DNA of 64,000 nt from Parvularculaceae bacterium (lineage in GTDB: Bacteria > Pseudomonadota > Alphaproteobacteria > Caulobacterales > Parvularculaceae): assembly GCA_028284065.1 (NCBI GenBank), contig JANQSJ010000007.1, positions 248,001-312,000 of the forward strand, written 5' to 3'. Below are positions 45,891 to 54,700 of the stretch, one piece after another. Positions within the stretch are counted from its first letter, which is position 1, and each line of letters begins with the position of its first letter. The notes under the pieces were generated by a model, which saw only the letters and a list, made by a program, of their open reading frames with translations, was not told the DNA's origin and did no database searches. The position numbers and the translations under genes are program-made.

Positions 45891-46511
45891 ATGACCTTAA
45901 GGATTATCGGCAGCGGCTTCGGTCGCACCGGCACGCTGAGCCTCAAGTTCGCTCTCGAAATGCTTGGATTCTCAAAATGTTATCACATGAAGGATGTATT
46001 TGAGCATCCGGACCACATTTCCGCGTGGACGGCGGCGGCGAAGGGCGAGACGCCGGACTGGGGCGCAGTCTTCGAGGGCTATCAGGCGAGCGTAGACTGG
46101 CCGGGCTCCGCTGTCTGGCGGGAGCTTTTGGCGGCATATCCGGACGCGAAGATCATTCACAGCGAACGCGACGAAGCGGCGTGGCTGAAGAGCTTCGATG
46201 CGACAATCCGCAAAGGCGTCCAGGGCCTCGTTCCGGGGCCGCCGGGATGGCCGGAAATGGCGAATGCGATTGTCAATGAGAGGGTATTCGGGGGCCGCGC
46301 GGCCGATGACGACGCGGCGCTAGACGCTTATCGCCGCAACAACGCGGCCGTGCGCGCAGAGGTCCCGCCGGAGAAGCTATTGGTATTCGACCCCGGCGCA
46401 GGCTGGGCGCCCCTGTGCGCGTTTCTCGACGTTCCGGTCCCCGATACGCCGTATCCGCACGTCAACAAGAAGGAGCATTTCGGCGCGCCAATGACTGGCG
46501 CGACGACATAG
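45891..46511 (+). CDS. Sulfotransferase-family protein
   Basis: The 206-residue protein begins TLRIIGSGFGRTGTLSLKFALEMLG, which resembles the 5'-phosphosulfate loop of sulfotransferases in the group often misannotated as NAD-dependent epimerases. WRELLAAYPDAKIIHSERDEAAWLKSF matches the 3'-phosphate-binding strand. It would move a sulfate from PAPS to an unknown acceptor. It has a strong GAGGAGG and is the only plus-strand gene inside the nuo cluster, splitting nuoF and nuoG. Confidence 0.85.
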   Translation: MTLRIIGSGFGRTGTLSLKFALEMLGFSKCYHMKDVFEHPDHISAWTAAAKGETPDWGAVFEGYQASVDWPGSAVWRELLAAYPDAKIIHSERDEAAWLKSFDATIRKGVQGLVPGPPGWPEMANAIVNERVFGGRAADDDAALDAYRRNNAAVRAEVPPEKLLVFDPGAGWAPLCAFLDVPVPDTPYPHVNKKEHFGAPMTGATT

Positions 46512-46543
46512 CGGCGTTGGCCCAGCGGCAGCGCCTAGGTTCT

Positions 46544-46629
46544 AAGAGCCTGTTTGAGAACGTCGGCAATCCATTCAGCGACAGATGATCAGACGTTCGT
46601 TTCCCCGCGACGATATGGGTCAGGCTCTT
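46544..46629. repeat. Nested inverted-repeat element of 86 bp
   Basis: The outer arms AAGAGCCTG (46544-46552) and CAGGCTCTT (46621-46629) enclose inner arms GAACGTC (46558-46564) and GACGTTC (46592-46598). The ends are reminiscent of insertion-sequence termini, and the size suits a small non-autonomous element or a relic. No transposase is present. It lies in the 200-bp gap between the sulfotransferase and GNAT genes. Confidence 0.5.
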
Positions 46630-46711
46630 GATCTATAAAGAATAGAGCCCGAACCATCCATTGCATCGGTCGGCGTGCGTCTGATTATCCAGTCACGGGG
46701 GACTTTGCCGG

Positions 46712-47245
46712 CTATTTCAAGCGGGCTCTAAGCTCCATAATCCATTCGGGGTCGGCATGGGCGCCGACCATGTACTCGTACTCATGGATTTTACGGAACC
46801 CGTGCCGCGCGTAGAGCCGCTGGGCGCCATGGTTCTCGGCGTAGACGCTGAGATAGATGGGATGGAAGCGGGCCCTCATCCAGTCGAGCGCTTCCTCCAA
46901 CAGCCGGCCGCCAAGCCCGCCGCCTTGCGCCTCTTTCGAAACATAGAGGCGGGCGAGTTCGCCAGCGGTCTCCGGCATGTTGGGCGCCGGCAGCCGGCAG
47001 GGCCCCGCAACGGCGTAACCGACTGGCTCGCGTCCCGCCTCCAACAGCCACAATGCGAAGGCGGGATCGGCGAGCAGCCGCTCATTCGTTGCGACCGAGT
47101 GCTTTTCAGCCAGGAATGCGTCCAGATCGGCTGGGTCGTAGAGATGTCCGAACGTCTCGATAAATGTGCGCGCGCCTATCGCCGCAAGCGCTCCGGCGTC
47201 GCCAGCCCCCGCACGCCTCAACTCGTATTTCAGTGAACCGACCAT
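46712..47245 (-). CDS. GNAT-family N-acetyltransferase
   Basis: This 177-residue protein has the GNAT core: ELARLYVSKEAQGGGLGGRLLEEALDWM holds the acetyl-CoA pyrophosphate loop (Q/RxxGxG/A), and LSVYAENHGAQRLYARHGFRKI is the C-terminal motif B. IGARTFIETFGHLYDPADLDAFL near the N-terminus is seen in acetyltransferases related to RimI and spermidine types. The acceptor is unknown. It follows the GT61-like gene by 39 bp. Confidence 0.88.
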   Translation of the reverse strand: MVGSLKYELRRAGAGDAGALAAIGARTFIETFGHLYDPADLDAFLAEKHSVATNERLLADPAFALWLLEAGREPVGYAVAGPCRLPAPNMPETAGELARLYVSKEAQGGGLGGRLLEEALDWMRARFHPIYLSVYAENHGAQRLYARHGFRKIHEYEYMVGAHADPEWIMELRARLK

Positions 47246-47284
47246 CTCAGAACGTCAATCACGCGCACCCAACCGCCAAGCGGT

Positions 47285-48334
47285 CTAGAAATCAGGCGCG
47301 ACCTTGCCCTCTTCAACGAACTCGATCGCATAGTCGAGACAATCAAGGCAAACGTCGAAATCGGACGTCGAGTGCTTTCGCCACTCCTCGTGCTCCTTCA
47401 TGGCGTCCCGCGCGTGGTCGCTGGTGATCCTGCCGCGCACAGAGGCGTAGCCTCCCCCCAGCTGCGCCGTCATGATTCGAAAGCTTGTGGCGATATGGCC
47501 CGGCGTAAAGATCTCGACAAACCAGAACGGCGGCTGGCTTTTCTTCCTGAGCCAGAGAGGCGCGAGCGCCGCGCCATGAATCGCTACGATTTTCTCGACG
47601 GACTGCATCATGGCGAACTGATCGGCGGCGGAGTACTCCTCCGCATACACCTTTCGAAAGCCCAGCTCGGACAGCTTCGCTTCGACATCGTCCTCATTGA
47701 TAAGTCGGCGGCTGTCTTTTCTTGACAGAAACAGGTTCTTTTCGAGCGGCGCGCCATCCGTTTTCGTCGCGAGGAAATCGCTCAGCCAAGGCTCGGACAG
47801 CTCGCCGAACCATTCGCCCCGACGGCTGCGCGCCGCCATCGGCGGGGTGACCTCGTATCGCCCCATAACGCCTTCGACGGGCCGATCCGTCCGCTCGGCG
47901 GAAAATCCGAAACCTTCGAATACATCGATCGCTTTGCGCGTCGTCCTTGACGACACAATGATGTGCAACCGCCGACGGTCGCCGCGACCTTCCATTTCCT
48001 TACGGATAAAGAGGGCGAGTTGCAGAAAATAGACGCAATGCGCCCAGTTTTCCGGCGTCGCCTGGCGAATGTCGAAGCAGACGAGGTCTTCGCCCAGAAC
48101 GATCGGCGCGGCGACCGTCCCGAAGAGCCGTTGGCGTCTGCTTCGAGCGCCCTTGCTCACCGACCTCTCTGAGTCGATTTCCACGCGCAATGCGCCGCGC
48201 GGCGATTCGTGGCGCGGCATCACAATACGCTCGATCGCCGGCGCAATCCGATCGCTCAATCGCGACTTGGCGCCCAGAAGCAAGGCGGGTGGGATATCAA
48301 AAGGGGCGAGCTTTTCTTCAAACTGGTAAGCCAC
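47285..48334 (-). CDS. GT61-like glycosyltransferase
   Basis: The 349-residue cytoplasmic protein resembles GT61/DUF563 glycosyltransferases. NLFLSRKDSRRLINEDDVEAKLSELGFRKVYAEEYSAADQFAMMQSVEKIVAIHGAALAPLWLRK contains the characteristic R-R-x-x-N-E and H-G-A-A-L segments (about 208-275). The N-terminal part is less conserved. The start is GTG 48334; no close Shine-Dalgarno is visible, although AAGGGG lies 13 bases upstream. The donor and acceptor sugars are unknown; cell-surface glycan synthesis is likely. Confidence 0.78.
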   Translation of the reverse strand: MAYQFEEKLAPFDIPPALLLGAKSRLSDRIAPAIERIVMPRHESPRGALRVEIDSERSVSKGARSRRQRLFGTVAAPIVLGEDLVCFDIRQATPENWAHCVYFLQLALFIRKEMEGRGDRRRLHIIVSSRTTRKAIDVFEGFGFSAERTDRPVEGVMGRYEVTPPMAARSRRGEWFGELSEPWLSDFLATKTDGAPLEKNLFLSRKDSRRLINEDDVEAKLSELGFRKVYAEEYSAADQFAMMQSVEKIVAIHGAALAPLWLRKKSQPPFWFVEIFTPGHIATSFRIMTAQLGGGYASVRGRITSDHARDAMKEHEEWRKHSTSDFDVCLDCLDYAIEFVEEGKVAPDF

Positions 48335-48368
48335 TTAAAGCAACGCCCCTTGGCGCAATCAAAGTGCG

Positions 48369-48824
48369 CTAGATCGATTCTTTCAGGTCCTTCGCGACAC
48401 GGAAAGCGACCTTCTTGGAGGCCTTGATCCGGATCTTCTCGCCCGTCGCCGGGTTGCGGCCCCAACGCGCTGGACGCGCCCGGACCTGAAGGATCCCAAG
48501 GCCGGCGATGCGGATCTTCTGACCCTTTCTGAGGTTGTCGCCAATGGTGTCGATGAAGTCGCCGAGGAACATTTCCGCGTCCTTCTTGGACATTTCATGT
48601 TCTTCAGCGAGGTCCGCCGCAATGTGCTTCAGCGTCATCACCGCGGGCGCTTTCTTGGCCGCCGTCCTGCGGGCCGGCGCCTTGCGCGCGGGGGCCTTTC
48701 TCGCAGGGGCCTTCTTCGTCGCGCGCTTGGCCGGCGCCTTGCGGGCGGCTGTCTTGCGCGTGGCGGTTTTCTTGGTTGTCTTGCGCGCGGTTTTCTTCGC
48801 CGCGGTTTTCCGTGCAGGGGCCAT
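48369..48824 (-). CDS. HU-type DNA-binding protein with histone H1-like N-terminal tail
   Basis: From ATG 48824 (GGAGA 6 bases upstream) the product has 151 residues. Residues 1-62 are a tail of Lys, Ala, Arg, Thr and Pro in KKxARK- and ARKAP-type repeats, as in bacterial histone H1-like proteins. Residues about 63-151 are an HU/IHF fold: MSKKDAEMFLGDFIDTIGDNL, KIRIAGLGILQVRARPAR, WGRNPATGEKIRIKASKKVAFRVAKDL. The RNPATGE arm that enters the DNA minor groove is intact. It probably condenses the nucleoid, with the tail adding non-specific DNA binding. It is encoded between nuoF and GT61. Confidence 0.93.
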   Translation of the reverse strand: MAPARKTAAKKTARKTTKKTATRKTAARKAPAKRATKKAPARKAPARKAPARRTAAKKAPAVMTLKHIAADLAEEHEMSKKDAEMFLGDFIDTIGDNLRKGQKIRIAGLGILQVRARPARWGRNPATGEKIRIKASKKVAFRVAKDLKESI

Positions 48825-49049
48825 GTCTTTCTCCGCTTGAATGACGCGGCGCATGGGCGCCCGTTACTGGCACGCCCGTCGCCGCAAGCAATAGTCGCGC
48901 GCCCCAACACGTGTTGCGAATGGACGCGCTAACCGCTCCCTTAGCGACGTTCGATGGCGAAACGAAACAGTAATTATCGAAAAAGGCCGAAAAACCGCAG
49001 TTTTTTGGGGTCAAACCGCATTTTGACGGGTTCGGAGGATGCGAAGCGC

Positions 49050-50351
49050 TTATTCCGCGGCGGCGATCGCGACGTGCGGGCGGTCGGCGCGGTAGGCGTT
49101 GATTCGCTCTTCGATCTCGCTACGGAAGTGGCGGATGAGCCCCTGGATAGGCCACGCGGCGGCGTCGCCAAGGGCGCAGATGGTGTGCCCCTCCACCTGG
49201 CCCGCGACGTCAAGCAACTTGTCAATTTCCCAGGTTTCGGCGTTGCCGTCCGCCATCCGCGTCAGGACGCGCCACATCCAGCCCGTGCCCTCTCGGCAGG
49301 GCGTGCACTGGCCGCAGCTTTCATGCTTGTAGAAGTACGAAATCCGCGCGATCGCGCGCACGATATCGGTGGACTTGTCCATGACGATGACCGCCGCGGT
49401 GCCGAGGCCGGACTTCACTTCCTTCAGGGCGTCGAAGTCCATCAGGACGTCATCGCAGATCTCGCGCGGCAGGAGCGGCACTGACGAGCCGCCGGGAATG
49501 ACGGCCTTGAGATTGTCCCAGCCGCCGCGGACGCCGCCGCAGTGCTCCTCAATCAGCGTGCGGAGGGGGATCGACATCTCCTCCTCCACATTGCACGGCC
49601 GCTCCACATGGCCGGAAATGCAGAAGACCTTGGTGCCGGAATTGCGTTCGCGTCCGAGGGCGTCAAACCATTCCGCCCCCCGACGGATGATGGTCGGCGC
49701 AACCGCGATCGATTCGACGTTGTTGACCGTCGTCGGGCAACCATAGAGCCCCGCGCCCGCCGGAAACGGCGGCTTCAGGCGCGGCTGGCCTTTCTTGCCC
49801 TCAAGGCTTTCAAGCAGCGCGGTCTCCTCGCCGCAGATATAGGCGCCGGCGCCATGGTGGACATAGACGTCGAAGTCCCATCCGGACCCGCAGGCGTTGC
49901 GCCCGACAAGACCTGCCGCATAGGCTTCGTCGATCGCCTTTTGCAGGGCGATGCGCTCGTCGACATATTCGCCGCGGATATAGATGTAACAGGCGTGCGC
50001 CTTCATCGCGAAGGACGCGACGAGACACCCCTCGATGAAGAGGTGCGGGTCGTGTCGCATGATGTCCCGGTCCTTGCAGGTGCCGGGCTCGGATTCATCC
50101 GCATTCACCACAAGATAGTGCGGCCGATCCTTCACTTCCTTGGGCATGAAGGACCATTTGAGGCCGGTCGGGAAGCCGGCGCCGCCGCGGCCGCGCAGGC
50201 CGCTCGCCTTCACCTGGTCGATGATCCAGTCCGGCCCCATGGCCAGGATGTCTTTCGTGCCGTTCCACGCCCCGCGGGTCTTTGCGCCCTCAAGCCCCGG
50301 GTCATGGAGCCCATAGAGGTTCGTGAATATCCGGTCTTTGTCCTCAAGCAT
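49050..50351 (-). CDS. nuoF: NADH-quinone oxidoreductase subunit F
   Basis: The 433-residue subunit binds NADH, FMN and cluster N3. [19 protein letters not shown] is the NADH site, [18 protein letters not shown] the FMN site, and [15 protein letters not shown] the [4Fe-4S] motif with a further cysteine in [13 protein letters not shown]. It is separated from nuoE by OmpA, thioesterase and two small genes. Confidence 0.97.
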   Translation of the reverse strand: MLEDKDRIFTNLYGLHDPGLEGAKTRGAWNGTKDILAMGPDWIIDQVKASGLRGRGGAGFPTGLKWSFMPKEVKDRPHYLVVNADESEPGTCKDRDIMRHDPHLFIEGCLVASFAMKAHACYIYIRGEYVDERIALQKAIDEAYAAGLVGRNACGSGWDFDVYVHHGAGAYICGEETALLESLEGKKGQPRLKPPFPAGAGLYGCPTTVNNVESIAVAPTIIRRGAEWFDALGRERNSGTKVFCISGHVERPCNVEEEMSIPLRTLIEEHCGGVRGGWDNLKAVIPGGSSVPLLPREICDDVLMDFDALKEVKSGLGTAAVIVMDKSTDIVRAIARISYFYKHESCGQCTPCREGTGWMWRVLTRMADGNAETWEIDKLLDVAGQVEGHTICALGDAAAWPIQGLIRHFRSEIEERINAYRADRPHVAIAAAE

Positions 50352-50702
50352 CGGCTGCGTCTCTTTCGTTGCCGCCCTCCTAGCGCGTCACGCGGCCCCC
50401 GTCAGCCCCGCAAATCGGCGCGGGCCATGGTGAATGCGAAAACGTTTACGGGCTTGGCGGACACCGTTTCGCCGTCCGGAACCGCTTAAAAACAAAGACT
50501 TAACGAAATGGACCGATTTGGCGCGAAGCATAGCCGCTTTGACCCCACCCTAGACGCCGAGGCTTAAGCGGCCTGACGTCCGGGCATGACGCGTGAAAAG
50601 AACGCGATTCCACTCCGCCGACGCCAGGTTACTTGTAATGGCCCCCCGCGCCGTTGATGGCCTCGCCCGCCGCGGCGAAGGCCCCGCGCAGCAACGTTAG
50701 GT
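50352..50702. other. Intergenic region upstream of nuoF
   Basis: About 350 bp separate the end of the OmpA-like gene from nuoF. On the minus strand, a short Ala/Gly-rich open stretch ends in GHYK at a TAA near 50635, but has no start that I trust. An AT-rich patch at about 50485-50520 could hold a promoter for nuoF. I see no other structure. Confidence 0.4.
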
Positions 50703-51713
50703 CTATCGCTCGACCAGCTCGACCCGCCGGTTCTTGGCGCGCCCGCCGTCCGTCCCATTGGAAAACACCGGGACCAGCGGGCCGACGCCGTGGGACTGCA
50801 GCCGGTCAAGGGCGATTCCGTGATCGGCGATCAACGCCGCGCGCACCGCCGCCGCCCGGTCGCCGGAGAGCTTTGCATTGTAGGCGTACGTTCCGGTCGA
50901 ATCGGTGTGCCCGACCACATAAAAGTCTTTGTCCGTCTGCTTCAGATATTTTGCGATCTCTTTTAGGGCCGGCTCGGACTCAAGCTTGAGGCTCGCCTTG
51001 TCAGTGTCGAAATAGAGGCCTTCGAGCACCGTTCGGCCAAGCTCTTCGATATCATTCCCCATAGCCTCCGCATCTGCGGTCACAAGGCCGGTTTCCGCTT
51101 CTTTGGTCTCAACGATCGCGATGAGCGCGGCCACCTCCTCTGAGGAATGCTGCTCCAGCGAGATGAGCGCGTAGATCGTATCTTCCGCGCGCTCCTTCTT
51201 GCCGAAAACAACGCCCGCGCCGCCGCTGGAAGAGGTCCCCGACACAAGCTTGTTCACGGCGCCCGGCGCGCCGAACGGATTCTCGCGATAGTAGACTTCG
51301 AGCCACGACCCGCCGCCGACATCGCGTTTCACGTTCGATTCCGGAAACATGCCCTCCGCAATGACGTCGAACCCGGCGTCGACAAGTGCGTCCTTGAAGT
51401 TCTTCCAGACTTCCGCATGGGTGCGCTCGCCCTTCAGCGAATAGAAGTTCCGCGTCACCCTGCCTTCGGCGTCCACCCATTCGCCGATTCGTCGATATCC
51501 GGTCACCGGCCCCACGGGTATCCGGTACGGCAGGAAATTATCCGTCTTGCACCATTCGATGACGGAGCCCGGATAGCGCGACACCGCCGGATGATCGGCG
51601 CAGCCCTCCGCATCTTGAGCAAATGCTGGCGCTGCAAACACCGTCGCAGCGAAGGCGCAAAGCGCCAAGGCGGCGAAGCGCGTCGTCAAATTGCATAGTT
51701 TCGAAGTGATCAT
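50703..51713 (-). CDS. OmpA-family protein
   Basis: From ATG 51713 (GGGGAGAG 4 bases upstream) the protein has 336 residues. A signal peptide ends FAAPAFAQ. The middle region (about 35-200) is unlike the OmpA barrel and has no named family. Residues about 225-336 are the OmpA peptidoglycan-binding domain: LYFDTDKASLKLESEPALKEIAKYLKQ, VVGHTDSTGTYAYNAKLSGDRAAAV and GGRAKNRRVEL. It is periplasmic or in the outer membrane and binds the cell wall. It lies between the nuoE-side genes and nuoF. Confidence 0.88.
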   Translation of the reverse strand: MITSKLCNLTTRFAALALCAFAATVFAAPAFAQDAEGCADHPAVSRYPGSVIEWCKTDNFLPYRIPVGPVTGYRRIGEWVDAEGRVTRNFYSLKGERTHAEVWKNFKDALVDAGFDVIAEGMFPESNVKRDVGGGSWLEVYYRENPFGAPGAVNKLVSGTSSSGGAGVVFGKKERAEDTIYALISLEQHSSEEVAALIAIVETKEAETGLVTADAEAMGNDIEELGRTVLEGLYFDTDKASLKLESEPALKEIAKYLKQTDKDFYVVGHTDSTGTYAYNAKLSGDRAAAVRAALIADHGIALDRLQSHGVGPLVPVFSNGTDGGRAKNRRVELVER

Positions 51714-51759
51714 CACTCTCCCCTGGTCAGCGATTGCGGAGGGTACCCGCGGACAGACG

Positions 51760-52200
51760 CTAATGGGAGTCGCGCGGCGGAATTGAAAACAGGCGCTGGG
51801 TCTGCACTGCGGCGGCGACGGCGTCGCCCTCCGCGCCATAAAGCGTCGCCTCGGTGAAGGCGGTGGAGCCTGTCATGTGCTTGAGCCGCGCTTCGGCGAC
51901 GTAAGCGCCCGCCGGCGCGGGTCGTAGAAACTGCGTATGGAGATCGACCGAGGCCGGCGCCTTTTCGCCATTCGTCAGCGCAACGATCATGAACCCCATG
52001 GCGTCGTCGAGCATGGCGGTGAGAAAGCCGCCTTGCGTCGTTCCGCGCGGGTTCAGCATTGCGTCGGTCGCCTGAAACTCCGCGCGCATCGCCTGCGCAT
52101 CGCGGTCGAGCGACAAAAACTTGAACCCCAGCGTCCTTGCGCAGGGGGGCGTTGGAAAAGCGTCAAGCGCGGTGCCGGTCGAAGTCGAAAAATTGTTCAT
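51760..52200 (-). CDS. PaaI-family hot-dog thioesterase
   Basis: The 146-residue protein (ATG 52200; the frame extends to 52221) has the hot-dog fold with PRGTTQGGFLTAMLDDAMGFMIVAL, the Gly-Gly helix and Asp typical of PaaI-like acyl-CoA thioesterases. ASVDLHTQFLRPAPAG and GAYVAEARLKHMTGSTAFTEATLY follow. It probably hydrolyses an acyl-CoA in the cytoplasm; which one cannot be told. It ends 46 bp before the OmpA gene. Confidence 0.85.
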   Translation of the reverse strand: MNNFSTSTGTALDAFPTPPCARTLGFKFLSLDRDAQAMRAEFQATDAMLNPRGTTQGGFLTAMLDDAMGFMIVALTNGEKAPASVDLHTQFLRPAPAGAYVAEARLKHMTGSTAFTEATLYGAEGDAVAAAVQTQRLFSIPPRDSH

Positions 52201-52419
52201 TTCATCGCCGCCTAATAGCAAAATAAATATGCGGCGATCCTATCACCAAGCCGGCGGAAAGTAGATCGAAATCAGCAGCGCCACCTGCAAACGTGATGAC
52301 GCGCTTGAACGTCGAAAAAGAAATCAAGACGATTGTTGGACGGCTGACCTATTTCAGTCTCGCGGTGAGGTTGGTTCTTTGGCGGAAGCTCCGGCGCCGG
52401 GGGCGTTCGGAGCGGCCAT

Positions 52420-52635
52420 TCACCGCCGCCGGCCGGCACGCCCGTATTTATCCGCCCACCGAACGCCGAGAGGGAGCGTCACCGCGCCGGCGACGAAAGC
52501 CGCAAGCACAAGATGCACGACGTCATGGGTTCTCAGGAAGATGAAGATCCCGGCGCCGATGATCGCGGCGTGCGCCGCGAGGAGCCTTAGAAGCGCATTG
52601 CGTTTTTGATGCGACTTGGACTGATCTTGTGACAT
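52420..52635 (-). CDS. Hypothetical small membrane protein
   Basis: The 71-residue protein has two hydrophobic helices (about 14-34 and 38-56) after a polar N-terminus rich in Ser, Gln and Lys. A basic tail (DKYGRAGRRR) follows, indicating a cytoplasmic C-terminus. It follows the exported 127-residue gene by 18 bp. No family is recognised. Confidence 0.55.
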   Translation of the reverse strand: MSQDQSKSHQKRNALLRLLAAHAAIIGAGIFIFLRTHDVVHLVLAAFVAGAVTLPLGVRWADKYGRAGRRR

Positions 52636-52653
52636 TCTCGACGGTCCAAAGCG

Positions 52654-53037
52654 TCACTTTAGAGTTGTCGGGTTGCCTGTAAGCATAAACTCCATGATTT
52701 GCACATTGGGCACAGGAGTGAAATGGGTTGTTGCCCATGCACCCGATCCAATTTTCATGCCGGGTAAGTAGTATGAGACGAATGTACGCTCGACTCTAGG
52801 ATCAATTGATCGGATTGCCGCCCCGACCTTAAGCAGTTCATCCTCATCCAAGCGCTTGTTAATTCTGACGTCGTAAGATCGCTTTTTCCTCGGAATACCC
52901 TCGTTCTCTCTTAGCTCGATCACCTCTGCAAAATCTTCAACTATCTCGTCGGTAAACCGATAACTCTTAGCCGCTGCCGACTCTACCAATACCGCAGCGA
53001 TTATCGTCATGGTCAGAACCTGAAACAGATATCTCAT
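52654..53037 (-). CDS. Hypothetical exported protein
   Basis: From ATG 53037 (GGAG 9 bases upstream) the product has 127 residues. A signal peptide ends near LVESAAAK. The mature part has no known domain: YRFTDEIVEDFAEVIELRENEGIPRKKRSYDVRINKRLDEDEL is charged, and YYLPGMKIGSGAWATTHFTP looks like beta strand. Its GC is lower than in the neighbouring nuoE, hinting at later arrival. It starts 28 bp after nuoE. Confidence 0.68.
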   Translation of the reverse strand: MRYLFQVLTMTIIAAVLVESAAAKSYRFTDEIVEDFAEVIELRENEGIPRKKRSYDVRINKRLDEDELLKVGAAIRSIDPRVERTFVSYYLPGMKIGSGAWATTHFTPVPNVQIMEFMLTGNPTTLK

Positions 53038-53065
53038 GATTTTACTCCGCCTGCAGCGATAGCGC

Positions 53066-53737
53066 CTACGGCGCCGGATCGGAATTCGGGAGCTTGCCGA
53101 TCGGCTTCGAGCGCGAGCCGTCAAACAGCGACGGATCAACGAGCGTCGTGTTCTCGCCCTCCGGGTCCGACGTATGCCGCCTGGGGTTGGCGGTGCCAAT
53201 TTTCACGTCCTCGCCGGCGCGCATCTTCGCCAGCATGTCCTCGAACACCTCAGGGGTCAGATCTTCGTAATAGTGATCGCCCTCGCGCGTGGAGACCTGG
53301 ATCATCGGGGCGTTCACGCACGCGCCGAGGCACTCGACCTCAAGCCAGGAGAGCTTGCCATCCTCGGAGACCGTGTTCTCCGGGCCAATGACCCGCTTGC
53401 ACACCTCGCGCAGATCGTAGGCGCCGCGGACCATGCAGGGCGTGGTGCCGCAGAGCTGAACGAAGTGCTCACCCACGGGTTCGAGGTTGAACATGGTGTA
53501 GAAACTCGCGACCTCATAGACGCGGATGTAGGGCATGGAGAGCTGCGCGGCGATCGCCTCCATCATCGCGATGGAGATCCATCCCTCCTGCTTCTGCCCG
53601 CGCCACAGGAACGGAATGACGCAGGACGCCTGACGGCCTTCCGGGTATTTCCGGATCTGCTCGGCGCACCAGGCCTCGTTCGCTTCGCTCCAGGAGAAAT
53701 TCTCGGGCTGGTCTTTGGCGGGTCGTCTGACGGCCAT
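53066..53737 (-). CDS. nuoE: NADH-quinone oxidoreductase subunit E
   Basis: The 223-residue subunit is longer than the usual 160-170, with a C-terminal extension of about 50 residues (from about 170). It has RVYEVASFYTMFNLEPVG, LCGTTPCMVRGAYDL and EVECLGACVNAPMIQV, with the four cysteines of the [2Fe-2S] cluster N1a. It belongs to the NADH dehydrogenase module with NuoF and NuoG. Confidence 0.96.
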   Translation of the reverse strand: MAVRRPAKDQPENFSWSEANEAWCAEQIRKYPEGRQASCVIPFLWRGQKQEGWISIAMMEAIAAQLSMPYIRVYEVASFYTMFNLEPVGEHFVQLCGTTPCMVRGAYDLREVCKRVIGPENTVSEDGKLSWLEVECLGACVNAPMIQVSTREGDHYYEDLTPEVFEDMLAKMRAGEDVKIGTANPRRHTSDPEGENTTLVDPSLFDGSRSKPIGKLPNSDPAP

Positions 53738-53852
53738 GTCTACTCTTCAGTTCGGCTACGCTGTTCAATTCGGTTACGCTGCGCGCCCGGCAGGCGCCGG
53801 CTCCGCGATCAGCGATAGGCCTAAACCCGACCGCAGGGATTTTCCAGTCGGC

Positions 53853-54260
53853 TTATTCGCCGCCGCCGCCGCTCAGCCTGGCGAGGTCCTTTTCGGCCGC
53901 CTCGATCGTCCGGCGCAGCTGCGCGCGGCGGAACTGCTTCACCTGCGGGCCCAGAAACGGCAGCCGCCCGACAAGGCCGCGGCGCAGGGAGAACATGGTC
54001 AGGAAGACGCCGACCCCGCCAAACGCCGCCACTTGGGGCGGGACGTCGCCGTCGATGAGCGTCACCCGCAGGGGCAGAATCACGAAGGCGATGACGAGGC
54101 CAACGACGCAGCCATATATGCCCGCGCCGACCAGCACCCGGGCCAACCCGGAATCGCGGTGGCGCGGTTTCAGGGTCGCCGCCGCCACGGCGACGAAAAC
54201 CGTGACGATGAACCCGACCACCGCCGCCTCGAACCAGCCGATGTGAAAGAACCCGTTCAT
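53853..54260 (-). CDS. Hypothetical membrane protein
   Basis: The 135-residue protein has three hydrophobic helices (about 9-30, 40-63 and 78-95). A cytoplasmic basic, coiled-coil-like tail (QVKQFRRAQLRRTIEAAEKDLARL) and a glycine-rich end follow. No family is recognised. It lies between the tandem-repeat arrays and nuoE, with 115 bp before nuoE. Confidence 0.65.
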   Translation of the reverse strand: MNGFFHIGWFEAAVVGFIVTVFVAVAAATLKPRHRDSGLARVLVGAGIYGCVVGLVIAFVILPLRVTLIDGDVPPQVAAFGGVGVFLTMFSLRRGLVGRLPFLGPQVKQFRRAQLRRTIEAAEKDLARLSGGGGE

Positions 54261-54452
54261 GCCGCGGATTTGTCGGCGAATGCGGGCGCTTTGGAAATAG
54301 TTATCGAACGCCTCCCGGCCAGGCGCGGCGCGGGCTGGAGGCCTATTTCAAGTTTTTTCATCGAACGCCCCCGCCAGCGCCCCCATACTCGGCCCTGTTC
54401 GGAAAAGGCCGCCGCCCGCCACCCGCGGCAACGGCGGACTATTACGGGCCAG

Positions 54453-54658
54453 GAAGCCGGGCGGACGTACCGGGCCGGAGGAGCAATGGCGGGTCTTGTC
54501 CTGCAGGACCTCGCAGCCGACGGCGGCGCGGAGGTAAGCCCGGCGACATTACCCTGAAGCCGGGCGGACGTCCGGCGCCGAAGGAGCAATGGCGGGTCTT
54601 GTCTTGCAGGACCTCGCAGCCGTCGACGGCGCGGATGTGAGCCCGGCGACATAAAAAG
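54453..54658. repeat. Two tandem copies of a 103-bp unit
   Basis: Copies 54453-54555 and 54556-54658 agree at nearly nine of ten positions. Each contains GAAGCCGGGCGGACGT at the start, GAGCAATGGCGGGTCTTGTC, and a palindrome (GTCCTGCAGGAC in the first, GTCTTGCAGGAC in the second). The period is not a multiple of three, so the array is not a coding repeat, although long open frames run through it. It sits in the 774-bp gap between the Cys-rich small gene and the 53853 membrane gene. A short AAAGAG/CTCTTT hairpin follows at 54655-54669. Confidence 0.85.
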
Positions 54659-54700
54659 AGTGGCTCTTTGACAAGTGAATCCCTTTTGGCGGGCTTCTTT

